Shown here: piece after piece, positions 35,006 to 43,782 of the stretch
Numbering within the stretch: position 1 is the first letter of the stretch
How the letters are laid out: each line of letters opens with the position of its first letter
Source: Chloroflexota bacterium
Lineage (GTDB): Bacteria; Chloroflexota; Anaerolineae; Anaerolineales; UBA11579
DNA length: 64,000 nucleotides
Reading direction: 5' to 3'
NCBI GenBank assembly: GCA_018662365.1
Contig: JABJGH010000009.1
Coordinates: 16,713 to 80,712 of the forward strand
Translations under genes and position numbers: made by a program
Notes under the pieces: generated by a model
The model's input: only the letters and a program-made list of their open reading frames with translations
What the model was told of the DNA's origin: nothing
The model's database searches: none

Positions 35006-37189
35006 ATGTCGATACTTGGTAAGTCTTATAAACGAGTAGATGCATTAGGAAAGGTAACGGGTGAGACACTTTATCCAGGGGATTTGGAGATGGAGGGTCA
35101 AACCTATATGAAGATCTTGTTTGCCCACCGACCTCATGCGATTGTTAAAAAAATTGATACCAGTAAAGCAGAGGCATTGGATGGTGTGCTATTAGTTCTC
35201 ACTGCTAAAGATGTACCCGTTAACGAATATGGGTTAATCTTTCCAGACCAACCTGTTTTATGTGGTCCTGGTTCTTCCAAGGTGGATGGAGACCATGTGC
35301 GTTTTGAAGGCGACCAGGTCGCTGCGATTATTGCTGAAACTGAAGAAATCGCCGATAAGGCGCGATCACTAATTGAAGTGGAATATGAAGATCTTCCCAT
35401 CACGAGTAATCCTGAAAAATCGATGAAGGACGATGCAGATTTGTTGCACCCTGACACTGAGTCGAATGTAATTACCCACTATAAAATTCGCAAAGGCGAT
35501 ATTGAATCCGCGTTTGAGAAGTCAGATGTGATCATTGAAGGGGAGTATCGAACTCCCTTCCAAGAACATGCTTTCTTAGCCCCTGAGGCAGGGATTGCAT
35601 ATGTGGATGAAGAAGATCGCATCACTGTGGCTGTGGCTGGTCAGTGGATACATGAGGAAGCGGAAGGGATCGCCCACGCCTTAGATTTGCCTCTAGAACA
35701 GATACGGGTCATTCAACCCGCTATTGGTGGGGCATTTGGTGGTCGGGAAGATATGTCGGTGCAAATTGTACTGGCACTGACTGTTATGAAATTTAGAGAA
35801 ATGGGAATCAACCGCCCAGTGAAGATCGTATGGACACGTGAAGAGTCGATGATCGGGCATCATAAGCGTCATCCATATTTAATCAGGGCTAAATGGGGGG
35901 CAAGTAAAGAAGGCAAAATTCTTGCCGCAGAGTCTGAAGTGATCGAAGATGCGGGTGCGTATAATTACACCTCCAATAAGGTTTTGGGAAACGCCACCCT
36001 AATGGTTTCTGGACCTTACGTGATCGACAATTTAAAAGTTGATTCTTATGCGGTATACACCAATAACATTCCCGGGGGGGCATTTAGAGGTTTTGGTGGA
36101 CCTCAAGCGGCCTTTGCCGCAGAACAGCAAATGAATAAAATAGCCCAAGCATTGGGGATGGATGAAGTTGAGCTACGTTTAAAAAATATTGTCAAAGATG
36201 GGTCGATCATGCATACCCAAACACCATTCCCCAGCCCTGTGACAATGGATAGAGTGATCGAAGAATGTGCAGAGGCTGCAAAATGGCCTAGAGTTATGGA
36301 AAGTACGGATTCTTCCATCAAACGAGGAATTGGATTTGCTTGTGGATTTAAAAATGTGGGATTTTCTTTTGGTGCGCCAGAACGGTCTTATGCAACGATC
36401 GAAATTCACGGCGGCTCTGAGATCGAGCGGGTCGTATTGCACCAGGCCGGTTCAGATGTCGGTCAGGGGGCACACACGGTGTTCCAACAAATGGCGGCGG
36501 AAGCTGTGGGGGTTCCATTTGAGATGGTTGAGTTGCAGGTCGCCGATTCAGCAGTAACTGGCGATTCGGGGAGTTCTTCCGCATCGAGAATGACCTTTAT
36601 GGCTGGGAATGCTATTAAGGGGGCAGCAAAATTGGCCTTAGAAATGTGGGAGGATGAAGATCGGCCAGTCATTGCGGAATATAAGTATGTACCCCCAGCT
36701 ACCACCCCCTATGATAAACAAACCGGGGAGGCGATGCCAAACTTTGCTTATGGCTACGTGGCTGAAACGGTCGAAGTCGAAGTAGATATGGATACTGGCG
36801 AAATTAAAATCGTGAATGTACTCTGTGCAAATGATGTGGGGAAGGCTTTAAATCCCATACAGATCGTAGGTCAAATTGAGGGGGCAGTAGTTCAGGCCGC
36901 GGGGTATACGATGATGGAAAATTTCATTTCCGAAGAAAGTCGGGTTAAAACCGATAAGTTTTCAACTTATCTGATCCCCACCGTCCTGGATATTCCCGAA
37001 ACGATTGACTCATTAGTTTTGGAGTTCAATGATGAAGAGGGACCTTGGGGCGCACGCGGCATGGGAGAAATGCCCTTCATCCCATTTGCACCAGCGGTAA
37101 CTGCCGCGGTTCACCAGGCCACAGGAATTTGGTTTGATAGCTTCCCACTTACCCCTGAGAAAGTTTTGCGGGGACTAGGGAAAATATAA
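35006..37189 (+). CDS. Molybdenum hydroxylase Mo-cofactor subunit (xanthine-dehydrogenase family)
   Basis: 727 residues, the length of a free-standing Mo subunit. The Mo-pterin and active-site motifs are IQPAIGGAFGGREDM, GGAFRGFGGPQAAFAAEQQM (substrate Arg in FRGFGGPQ), GSDVGQGAHTVFQQMAAEA, and the catalytic Glu in GARGMGEMPF near the C-terminus. FLAPEAGIA near residue 190 and FRGFGGPQ are closer to purine hydroxylases than the fusion enzyme at 18.5 kb. It pairs with the FAD/2Fe-2S fusion at 31.5 kb. YqeB and YqeC downstream point to a labile selenium ligand at Mo. Confidence 0.93.
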   Translation: MSILGKSYKRVDALGKVTGETLYPGDLEMEGQTYMKILFAHRPHAIVKKIDTSKAEALDGVLLVLTAKDVPVNEYGLIFPDQPVLCGPGSSKVDGDHVRFEGDQVAAIIAETEEIADKARSLIEVEYEDLPITSNPEKSMKDDADLLHPDTESNVITHYKIRKGDIESAFEKSDVIIEGEYRTPFQEHAFLAPEAGIAYVDEEDRITVAVAGQWIHEEAEGIAHALDLPLEQIRVIQPAIGGAFGGREDMSVQIVLALTVMKFREMGINRPVKIVWTREESMIGHHKRHPYLIRAKWGASKEGKILAAESEVIEDAGAYNYTSNKVLGNATLMVSGPYVIDNLKVDSYAVYTNNIPGGAFRGFGGPQAAFAAEQQMNKIAQALGMDEVELRLKNIVKDGSIMHTQTPFPSPVTMDRVIEECAEAAKWPRVMESTDSSIKRGIGFACGFKNVGFSFGAPERSYATIEIHGGSEIERVVLHQAGSDVGQGAHTVFQQMAAEAVGVPFEMVELQVADSAVTGDSGSSSASRMTFMAGNAIKGAAKLALEMWEDEDRPVIAEYKYVPPATTPYDKQTGEAMPNFAYGYVAETVEVEVDMDTGEIKIVNVLCANDVGKALNPIQIVGQIEGAVVQAAGYTMMENFISEESRVKTDKFSTYLIPTVLDIPETIDSLVLEFNDEEGPWGARGMGEMPFIPFAPAVTAAVHQATGIWFDSFPLTPEKVLRGLGKI

Positions 37190-37240
37190 ATTATTAAATA
37201 GGTTGGGGATAGCTCACCCTATTTTATGAGGCCTAATTTC

Positions 37241-37975
37241 ATGGCTACCTGGATCGCCCATCTAAGAATTGCTGAAGAACTGCTTGCGAAAATACCCCAG
37301 CTTGATGCCCATCAATTTGCAATTGGCAATATAGCCCCAGATTCGGGTATTCCCGACGAACACTCTGAAAACTTTGAGCCACCGAGTAGGATTACACATT
37401 TATTGGTTGAAAACGAGGATGAAGAATTTCAATATCGAGATTTTGATTTTTATAAGGAATTTTTGTCATCAATCAATCCATTTGGGAGGGAGACCAATAA
37501 ATTTTCCTTCTTATTAGGCTATTTCTTTCATATAATCACCGATAATTTATGGTTTATAAAGATTGGACGTCCTTCGAGAATAAAATATTTATCCAAATTT
37601 GAAAATAAACGGGTTTTTTCTAAAGAGATCAAAAAGGATTGGTATGGCCTTGATTTTGCCTATGTACGCAATAATCCAGATAGCATTTATTGGAAAATAT
37701 TTCTAAATAGCGAATATAAAGAAAATTTTTTAGATTTTTATCCAAATGACACAATTGCCAGGCAGGTGGAATTTTTAAAGAATTTTTACAAACGGGCGGA
37801 TAAAGAGATCGATGAAAATTATCGAATTCAGGACAATATATATCTGAGTAAAGACGAAGTAGATATTTTTGTGAAAGAAACAGTAAACACGCTATTGAAG
37901 ATTTATAAAATTCTTTGGATAGAACAAACTGAGGTAGAGGTTAATCATTCTGTTCTGGAAATAACTGGCGTTTAA
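37241..37975 (+). CDS. Zinc-dependent phospholipase C-like hydrolase
   Basis: 244 residues from the ATG at 37241, chosen because the family begins MATWIAHLRIAEEL; an upstream ATG at 37226 has no better ribosome site. Zinc ligands typical of the family are visible: His of WIAHLRIAE, His of HQFAIGNIAPDSGIP with its Asp, His of ITHLL, and the HxxxD of FLLGYFFHIITDNLW. There is no signal peptide, unlike secreted phospholipases C. It overlaps nothing but ends 2 bases before the alpha/beta hydrolase start, so the two are coupled. Substrate unknown. Confidence 0.75.
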   Translation: MATWIAHLRIAEELLAKIPQLDAHQFAIGNIAPDSGIPDEHSENFEPPSRITHLLVENEDEEFQYRDFDFYKEFLSSINPFGRETNKFSFLLGYFFHIITDNLWFIKIGRPSRIKYLSKFENKRVFSKEIKKDWYGLDFAYVRNNPDSIYWKIFLNSEYKENFLDFYPNDTIARQVEFLKNFYKRADKEIDENYRIQDNIYLSKDEVDIFVKETVNTLLKIYKILWIEQTEVEVNHSVLEITGV

Positions 37976-37977
37976 GC

Positions 37978-38868
37978 ATGTTTGGAAAATTTGAAATTCC
38001 CTTTCCCGGTGAAATATTAAAGATAAATGAGGTATCTCGTTCAAATCTCCCCGGAGATTTTATTGAATTAAGTAATGGGTTCACCCATTATCAATTGCAA
38101 GGATCTATAGAAGCCCCATTGGTTGTTTTGGTACATGGCTTTTCCACCCCAAATTTTATTTGGGACCCTACCTTCGATGCATTGCTTGCTGCGGGATATC
38201 GAGTGCTTCGCTATGATCTGTTTGGAAGAGGGTATTCAGATCGACCTTTTCATGTATATAATCGAGAGCTTTTTTCCAGACAACTCTCTGAATTGTTGAA
38301 AGGGTTAGATATTATCGGCAAATTTTCCTTGTTCGGGTTATCCATGGGGGGCATTATCGCCGGTGATTATGCTGTGAATAACCCCGACCGTATCTCTCAT
38401 TTGGGGTTATTTGATCCGGCAGGGGCCGATGCAGGTCCCATGCCCCTTATGATGAAAATTGGATTAATCCCCGGCCTGGGGGAGATTCTTCTGAGTTTAC
38501 TTGGAAACAAAAGAATCGAGAAATTTTTGGTCAATGATTTTTTCAATATTAAGGATATCTCCTCGGTAATTGAACAAATTCGTCCGCAATTAAAATATAA
38601 AGGCTATAAACGAGCCCTCTTATCTACCTTAAGAGCAGGGGTATTAAACGAAGCGAAAGATATCTATCAAAATATTGGTGAGGGAGATTTGCCAGTTTTG
38701 CTCATCTGGGGGGAAGAGGACAAGGCAGTGCCTTTTGAGCAGAGTGAAAGTATGATTAAATTAATCCCCCAAACTGAATTTCACCCGATTACTGGGAGTG
38801 GTCATATTCCGCATTATGACAAGCCCGAAATTGTTAACCCAATTCTGTTAGAATTTCTAGAACGATAA
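37978..38868 (+). CDS. Alpha/beta-fold hydrolase
   Basis: 296 residues. The oxyanion region VLVHGFSTPNFIWDP, the nucleophile elbow GLSMGG near residue 121, an acidic residue in WGEEDKAVPF, and the His of SGHIPHYDKP form a complete triad. It resembles MhpC/BioH-type hydrolases with a lid at about 145-215. Co-transcribed with the upstream phospholipase-like gene. Substrate unknown. Confidence 0.88.
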   Translation: MFGKFEIPFPGEILKINEVSRSNLPGDFIELSNGFTHYQLQGSIEAPLVVLVHGFSTPNFIWDPTFDALLAAGYRVLRYDLFGRGYSDRPFHVYNRELFSRQLSELLKGLDIIGKFSLFGLSMGGIIAGDYAVNNPDRISHLGLFDPAGADAGPMPLMMKIGLIPGLGEILLSLLGNKRIEKFLVNDFFNIKDISSVIEQIRPQLKYKGYKRALLSTLRAGVLNEAKDIYQNIGEGDLPVLLIWGEEDKAVPFEQSESMIKLIPQTEFHPITGSGHIPHYDKPEIVNPILLEFLER

Positions 38869-38911
38869 CCATCCTTGGGAATTATTATTCCTAAATTTAT
38901 TTAGAGGTTAG

Positions 38912-39718
38912 ATGAATACAAATATTCTTATTCGGGGGGGAGGGGATTTAGCCAGTGGGGTAGCCGCTCGGCTCCATCGTGTTGGATTTAAAATTCTCAT
39001 TACCGAATTGGCCCAACCATTGGTCGTTCGCCGCACGGTGTCTTTTGCTGAAGCAGTGTTTTCTGGCCAAACTCAGGTCGAAGAAATTATTGCTGAGAAG
39101 GCAAACAACTTTTTAGAAATTGAAGCAATTCATCGAGCCAATAAAATCGCGGTTGTGGTTGACCCTAAAATGGCGATGCTGTCCGAGTATAAACCATCGA
39201 TATTGGTGGATGCGAGGATGATGAAACAACCACCAAATGTTGGTCTGGAAGTCGCAGAATTTGTAGTGGGACTCGGTCCTGGTTTTTTGGCGGGAGACAA
39301 TTGCCATGCAGTGGTGGAGACCATGCGTGGACATACCCTGGGTCGAGTGATCTGGCAGGGAAAGGCAATAGAAGATACTGGAATCCCAGATGCAGTAGAA
39401 GGGATTCGGGCAGAACGGGTTTTGCGAGCTGGAACGCGGGGGTTGTTGAAGACCTTTGTAGAAATTGGCCAACATTTGGAAAAAGGAGATTTAATTGCAG
39501 AGGTTAATTCTCAAAAAATCACGTCTCCTTTCAAGGGTGTATTACGCGGATTGATGAAAGATGGCATTGAGGTCAAGAAGGGCATGAAGATTGGAGACGT
39601 GGACCCCCGGAATGAGGATCAATATATTCATTCCATATCAGATAAAGCCCTATCTATTGGTGGGGGGGCTTTAGAAGCGATTCTGAGTCAGCCTCAATAT
39701 TCAATAGTCAAGAGATAG
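38912..39718 (+). CDS. yqeB: YqeB: selenium-dependent molybdenum hydroxylase system protein
   Basis: 268 residues. The family is recognised by ILIRGGGDLASGVAARLHRVG at the start (quoted in part), LAQPLVVRRTVSFAEAV, ILVDARMMK, VGLGPGFLAGDNC, ETMRGHTLGRVIWQG, and the C-terminal GGGALEAIL. yqeB genes occur with selD and yqeC in genomes that make molybdenum hydroxylases with a labile selenium ligand. It follows the second hydroxylase module and precedes the yqeC-mocA fusion. No selD is in this window. Confidence 0.9.
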   Translation: MNTNILIRGGGDLASGVAARLHRVGFKILITELAQPLVVRRTVSFAEAVFSGQTQVEEIIAEKANNFLEIEAIHRANKIAVVVDPKMAMLSEYKPSILVDARMMKQPPNVGLEVAEFVVGLGPGFLAGDNCHAVVETMRGHTLGRVIWQGKAIEDTGIPDAVEGIRAERVLRAGTRGLLKTFVEIGQHLEKGDLIAEVNSQKITSPFKGVLRGLMKDGIEVKKGMKIGDVDPRNEDQYIHSISDKALSIGGGALEAILSQPQYSIVKR

Positions 39719-39752
39719 TATTTTTTTATAATCTTTTACAGCGGAAAGTATT

Positions 39753-41087
39753 ATGCAGTTGATCGATGGCATTCGAATAGATAAAAACTCTCGGGTTGCT
39801 TTTGTGGGTGCAGGGGGGAAAAGCACTTCCATGTTTAGACTTGCCCAACAATATCAGGGGAAATGTATCCTCAGCACCAGTACCCATTTGGCGTTAGCAC
39901 AAGTAAAATTAGCCGACCAGCATATTATTGTTGGGAATATTGCTGATCTAGACCAACTGCATAACGATCTTCCTGATGGAATTACTTTAATTAGTGGCCC
40001 AAAATGGAGGAATGATCGTGTAGGTGCTTTATCCGATGAGATTTTTCAAGAGTTAGATCAACTGGCAGCGAAACACCAGGTCCCAATATTAATTGAAGCA
40101 GATGGTTCGCGACGATTACCCCTGAAATCTCCTGGAAATCACGAACCTGCTATTCCTCCGATCGTCAATACGGTGGTCGTGTTAGTTGGATTTAGCGGTC
40201 TAGGAATGCCTCTAAACGAAAAGAATGTGCATCGTCCAGAATTATTTTCAAAAAGGACAGGTCTTGAAATGGGGGAACTTATCGAGAAGAAACATTTATT
40301 AGATTTAGTGCTTCACCCTGAGGGGGGATTAAAAAATATTAAGGAAGGAATGAAAAAAGTGCTTTTCTTAAATCAAGCGGATACAAATTCTTTGGTAACT
40401 ATTGCCAGCTCTATGTCCCCCGCCATTTTAAAGAAATATGATCAGGTAGTAGTAGGTAGTTTGAATAAGATGAACGATGAAATACATATTAGACATCATC
40501 GGGTTGCCGGGATTGTATTAGCAGCGGGGGGATCAGAAAGATTGGGGGAACCCAAACAATTACTAGATTGGAAGGGAACCCCATTTATCCGAGCGGTTGT
40601 AATGAAGGCAATTGCCGCGGGATTGGATCAAGTTGTTGTTGTAACTGGAGCATTTTCAGAAAAAACTTCAAAAGCTGTGCAGGGTTTACCAGTCAAAATT
40701 ATTCATAATGAAAATTGGTCTGAAGGACAAAGTACATCTGTGAAAAAAGGGATAGAATCGCTAGATCAAAATATTGGCGCAGCCGTTTTCTTACTCGTTG
40801 ACCAACCTCAGGTCTCCTCTACATTAATTAAAAAACTTATTGAAACATATTCGATTTCAAAAGAACCAATTATTGGTACATTAGTAGATGGCCAAAGAGG
40901 GAACCCGGTTCTTTTTGATAGGTCCACTTTTGCAGATCTGGGAAATATTCAGGGAGATAAAGGGGGGAGACAGATATTTTCAAAATACCCCGTTCGCTGG
41001 ATGCCTTGGCTAGATCAGATTATGGCACTAGATGTTGATAATCCCGGAGATTATGAAAAACTTCTCAATTTTAAAGAACAAAAGTAA
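39753..41087 (+). CDS. YqeC-MocA fusion: selenium cofactor protein joined to molybdopterin nucleotidyltransferase
   Basis: 444 residues. Residues 1-245 are YqeC (FVGAGGKSTSMFRLA nucleotide-binding loop at about 18-32, ILSTSTHLAL, LIEADGSRRLPLKSPG, FLNQAD). Residues about 250-444 are a MobA/MocA-type nucleotidyltransferase: VLAAGGSERLGEPKQLLDW, LVDQPQV with the metal Asp, and the GNPVLFDRS loop. YqeC and MocA are usually separate; the join ties selenium handling to cytidylylation of molybdopterin for xanthine-dehydrogenase-type enzymes. About 150 bases separate it from the pyrophosphatase gene. Confidence 0.9.
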   Translation: MQLIDGIRIDKNSRVAFVGAGGKSTSMFRLAQQYQGKCILSTSTHLALAQVKLADQHIIVGNIADLDQLHNDLPDGITLISGPKWRNDRVGALSDEIFQELDQLAAKHQVPILIEADGSRRLPLKSPGNHEPAIPPIVNTVVVLVGFSGLGMPLNEKNVHRPELFSKRTGLEMGELIEKKHLLDLVLHPEGGLKNIKEGMKKVLFLNQADTNSLVTIASSMSPAILKKYDQVVVGSLNKMNDEIHIRHHRVAGIVLAAGGSERLGEPKQLLDWKGTPFIRAVVMKAIAAGLDQVVVVTGAFSEKTSKAVQGLPVKIIHNENWSEGQSTSVKKGIESLDQNIGAAVFLLVDQPQVSSTLIKKLIETYSISKEPIIGTLVDGQRGNPVLFDRSTFADLGNIQGDKGGRQIFSKYPVRWMPWLDQIMALDVDNPGDYEKLLNFKEQK

Positions 41088-41149
41088 CGGCTAATAGTGC
41101 GATTTTAGAATATGCAACCGGTTTCGTAGTCCATTTGGCATAATAGTGC

Positions 41150-41178
41150 TTGACACATCCGTTTGCGCCCTGTAAAAT
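41150..41178 (+). promoter_or_regulatory. Consensus sigma-70 promoter of hppA
   Basis: TTGACA (41150-41155) and TAAAAT (41173-41178) are exactly 17 bases apart. The hppA start is about 68 bases downstream. Confidence 0.8.
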
Positions 41179-41245
41179 CTTAGCCTGTTGGTATTTTCAC
41201 AATAAAAGTTGAATAAACTTAAATCCCTAAGTCGAGGAGTAATTG

Positions 41246-43588
41246 ATGTACGAACTCTCAAACATTACTCAGTTCGAAATAAATGCGATCTGGTTTGTAT
41301 TTGGAATCGCCATTATCGGACTGTTGTACGCTCTTATTTTGCGTAATCAAATTATGCGCGAAGATAAAGGTACAGAAAAGATGCAAGAAGTATGGGGGGC
41401 CATTCGCGAGGGCGCAGATTCCTATCTGCGTCGTCAACTTCGCTCCATTCTTCCCTTAATCGCTATATTAACAGTTGCGATGTATTTCTCAGTTTCTATC
41501 GTTCCTCCATCCCCTGAAGCAATTGAGCGCTTCCATGGAATGGATGTAGCCGCCGTTAGTAATATTATCGGATGGGGTCGAGCCATTGGTTTTGTGATGG
41601 GTTCGCTCTTTTCTTTGATCGTTGGTCAGATCGGTATGCGCATGGCTGTCCAAGGTAATGTACGTGTGGCTTCTGCTGCTCGAACCTCCTTTGGTGATGC
41701 CCTCCGCATTGCTTACCGTTCCGGCACAATTACTGGGATGCTCACAGATGGTTTAGGCCTTCTGGGTGGTACCTTGATCTTTATTTACTTCGGTTTAGCT
41801 GCACCAGATGCGCTTCTAGGCTTTGGTTTTGGTGGTACCTTGCTTGCCCTCTTCATGCGGGTGGGTGGTGGTATCTTCACTAAAGCAGCAGATGTGGGTG
41901 CAGACTTGGTAGGTAAAGTTGAAGCTGGCATTCCTGAAGATGACCCCCGCAACCCAGCTGTAATTGCCGACCTTGTTGGTGATAACGTAGGTGATTGTGC
42001 AGGTATGGCTGCCGATATTTTCGAATCTTATGAAGTCACCATTGTTTCTGGTTTGATCCTAGGTGTGGCCTTATTCAATATCACAGGCCGAATTGAATGG
42101 ATCATTTATCCTTTGATTGTTCGCGGTATTGGTGTGCTCTCTTCGATCGTTGGCACATATGCAGTTAAAGGTGCCGACGAAGGGTCTGGTGAAGACGCGA
42201 TGAAAGCGATCTTCGGTGGGTTCTTGTCCTCTGCAGCAATTTCCGCAGTACTCTTCTTCCTTGCTGGTTACTATTACCTCCACGTTTTATCCGGAGATAA
42301 CCCCATGCCAGGTGGATGGTGGCGAACGCCTACTGCCGTTGCAATTGGTGTGCTATTAGCGATTTTAATCGACCGGGTGACAGAATACTTTACCGGCACA
42401 CATAAAGCACCTGTCCAAGAAATTAAAAAATCCGCCGATACCGGATCTGCAACATTGATCCTTCAGGGTGTCGCTGTTGGATTTGAATCTTCTGTCTGGT
42501 CAGTGATCATCATTGCTGCTACGATCTTTTCCTCAATTGTGATTTTTGGCGGGCAAGGCTCAACCGATACTGAACGTGTCACCTATATTCTTTATGGTGT
42601 GGCAATGACCGGTATTGGTATGCTCACCCTCACAGGTAACAATGTTGCAATGGACTCATTTGGTCCGATCGCAGATAATGCTGCTGGAATTGGTGAAATG
42701 TCCTGGCATGATAGCGATGATCCTAATTTAGCAAAAGCCCAACAAATCATGGCCGACCTCGATTCTGTTGGTAATACAACAAAAGCGATTACCAAAGGTG
42801 TCGCCATCGGATCCGCAGTAATTGCGGCTGTGGCTCTCTTCGGGTCCTTCTTAGTAGATGTAAGTCGTGCACAAGAGGCTCTTGGGATTCCATTGGCTGA
42901 ACAAATTCAATCTATTGGTATCCGCATTGATACCCCGGTCGTATTTGTGGGTATGTTAATTGGTGGAGCCCTTCCTTGGTTATTCTCCTCCTTTGCCATT
43001 CAAGCCGTAAGTCGAGCAAGTGCTTTGATCGTAAAAGAAGCTCGCCGACAATTTGGCCTGGGTGTATTGGAAGGAACCATTGAGCCAGATTACCGACAAG
43101 CGATTGATATTTCAACTACGGCAGCCCAAAAAGAATTGATCCCATTGGCACTTTTGGGTGTTCTTACACCTGTGTTAGTAGGAATAACTTTTGGTGTTTC
43201 CGCCTTAGGTGGCTTCCTCGCTGGAATTATCCTTTCAGGTCAATTGCTCGCAGTGTTCCTCAACAATTCTGGTGGTGCTTGGGATAACGCCAAGAAACTG
43301 ATTGAAGATGAAGTATCTGACGTAGAGGCCAACACTGGTAAAGGTTCTGAACGACATAAAGCCAGTGTAGTAGGCGATACAGTGGGTGATCCAATGAAAG
43401 ACACCGCTGGTCCTGCACTCAACCCGATGATTAAAGTTGTAAATTTAGTATCTGTGATTGTAGCTCCAGTAGTTGTCAAGTATGCAGATAAAACTTGGGG
43501 TGTCTGGTTGGCTATTGTCATATTATTGGCCGGATTGACCTGGTCAATTATGACCAGTAAACGTCCAGCGGATCCAATTAAAGAATAA
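41246..43588 (+). CDS. hppA: Membrane-bound proton-translocating pyrophosphatase, K+-independent type
   Basis: 780 residues from the ATG at 41246 (GAGGAG at 41234-41239; the TTG at 41243 is less likely), about 16 membrane helices. It couples pyrophosphate hydrolysis to H+ export. The catalytic loops are DVGADLVGKVE, DDPRNPA, DNVGDCAGMAAD, and the C-terminal DTVGDPMKDTAGPALN. The determinant GNTTKAITKG carries Lys and Thr where K+-dependent enzymes carry Ala and Gly/Ala, so this is the K+-independent H+-pumping class. With the soluble CBS-PPase at 29 kb it gives two routes for pyrophosphate. Confidence 0.96.
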   Translation: MYELSNITQFEINAIWFVFGIAIIGLLYALILRNQIMREDKGTEKMQEVWGAIREGADSYLRRQLRSILPLIAILTVAMYFSVSIVPPSPEAIERFHGMDVAAVSNIIGWGRAIGFVMGSLFSLIVGQIGMRMAVQGNVRVASAARTSFGDALRIAYRSGTITGMLTDGLGLLGGTLIFIYFGLAAPDALLGFGFGGTLLALFMRVGGGIFTKAADVGADLVGKVEAGIPEDDPRNPAVIADLVGDNVGDCAGMAADIFESYEVTIVSGLILGVALFNITGRIEWIIYPLIVRGIGVLSSIVGTYAVKGADEGSGEDAMKAIFGGFLSSAAISAVLFFLAGYYYLHVLSGDNPMPGGWWRTPTAVAIGVLLAILIDRVTEYFTGTHKAPVQEIKKSADTGSATLILQGVAVGFESSVWSVIIIAATIFSSIVIFGGQGSTDTERVTYILYGVAMTGIGMLTLTGNNVAMDSFGPIADNAAGIGEMSWHDSDDPNLAKAQQIMADLDSVGNTTKAITKGVAIGSAVIAAVALFGSFLVDVSRAQEALGIPLAEQIQSIGIRIDTPVVFVGMLIGGALPWLFSSFAIQAVSRASALIVKEARRQFGLGVLEGTIEPDYRQAIDISTTAAQKELIPLALLGVLTPVLVGITFGVSALGGFLAGIILSGQLLAVFLNNSGGAWDNAKKLIEDEVSDVEANTGKGSERHKASVVGDTVGDPMKDTAGPALNPMIKVVNLVSVIVAPVVVKYADKTWGVWLAIVILLAGLTWSIMTSKRPADPIKE

Positions 43589-43630
43589 TTAATTGTGATT
43601 TTGATGGATTGATTTTCAAGAGAAATATGA

Positions 43631-43664
43631 AAAGAGGTACAAAATAACTTTGTACCTCTTTTTT
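43631..43664 (+). terminator. Terminator after hppA
   Basis: A perfect 13-bp stem (AAAGAGGTACAAA, 43631-43643 with 43649-43661), 5-base loop, T run to 43664. Confidence 0.9.
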
Positions 43665-43782
43665 ATATCCCTTAATTGTTTATAGTTTACGATTATTTAC
43701 TGAAAATTTTTTGTCTAAACAAAACACTTGCAACTTCAAGAGGATTAAGGCATACTATTTTTAATAAGGAGAACCTCCATTT

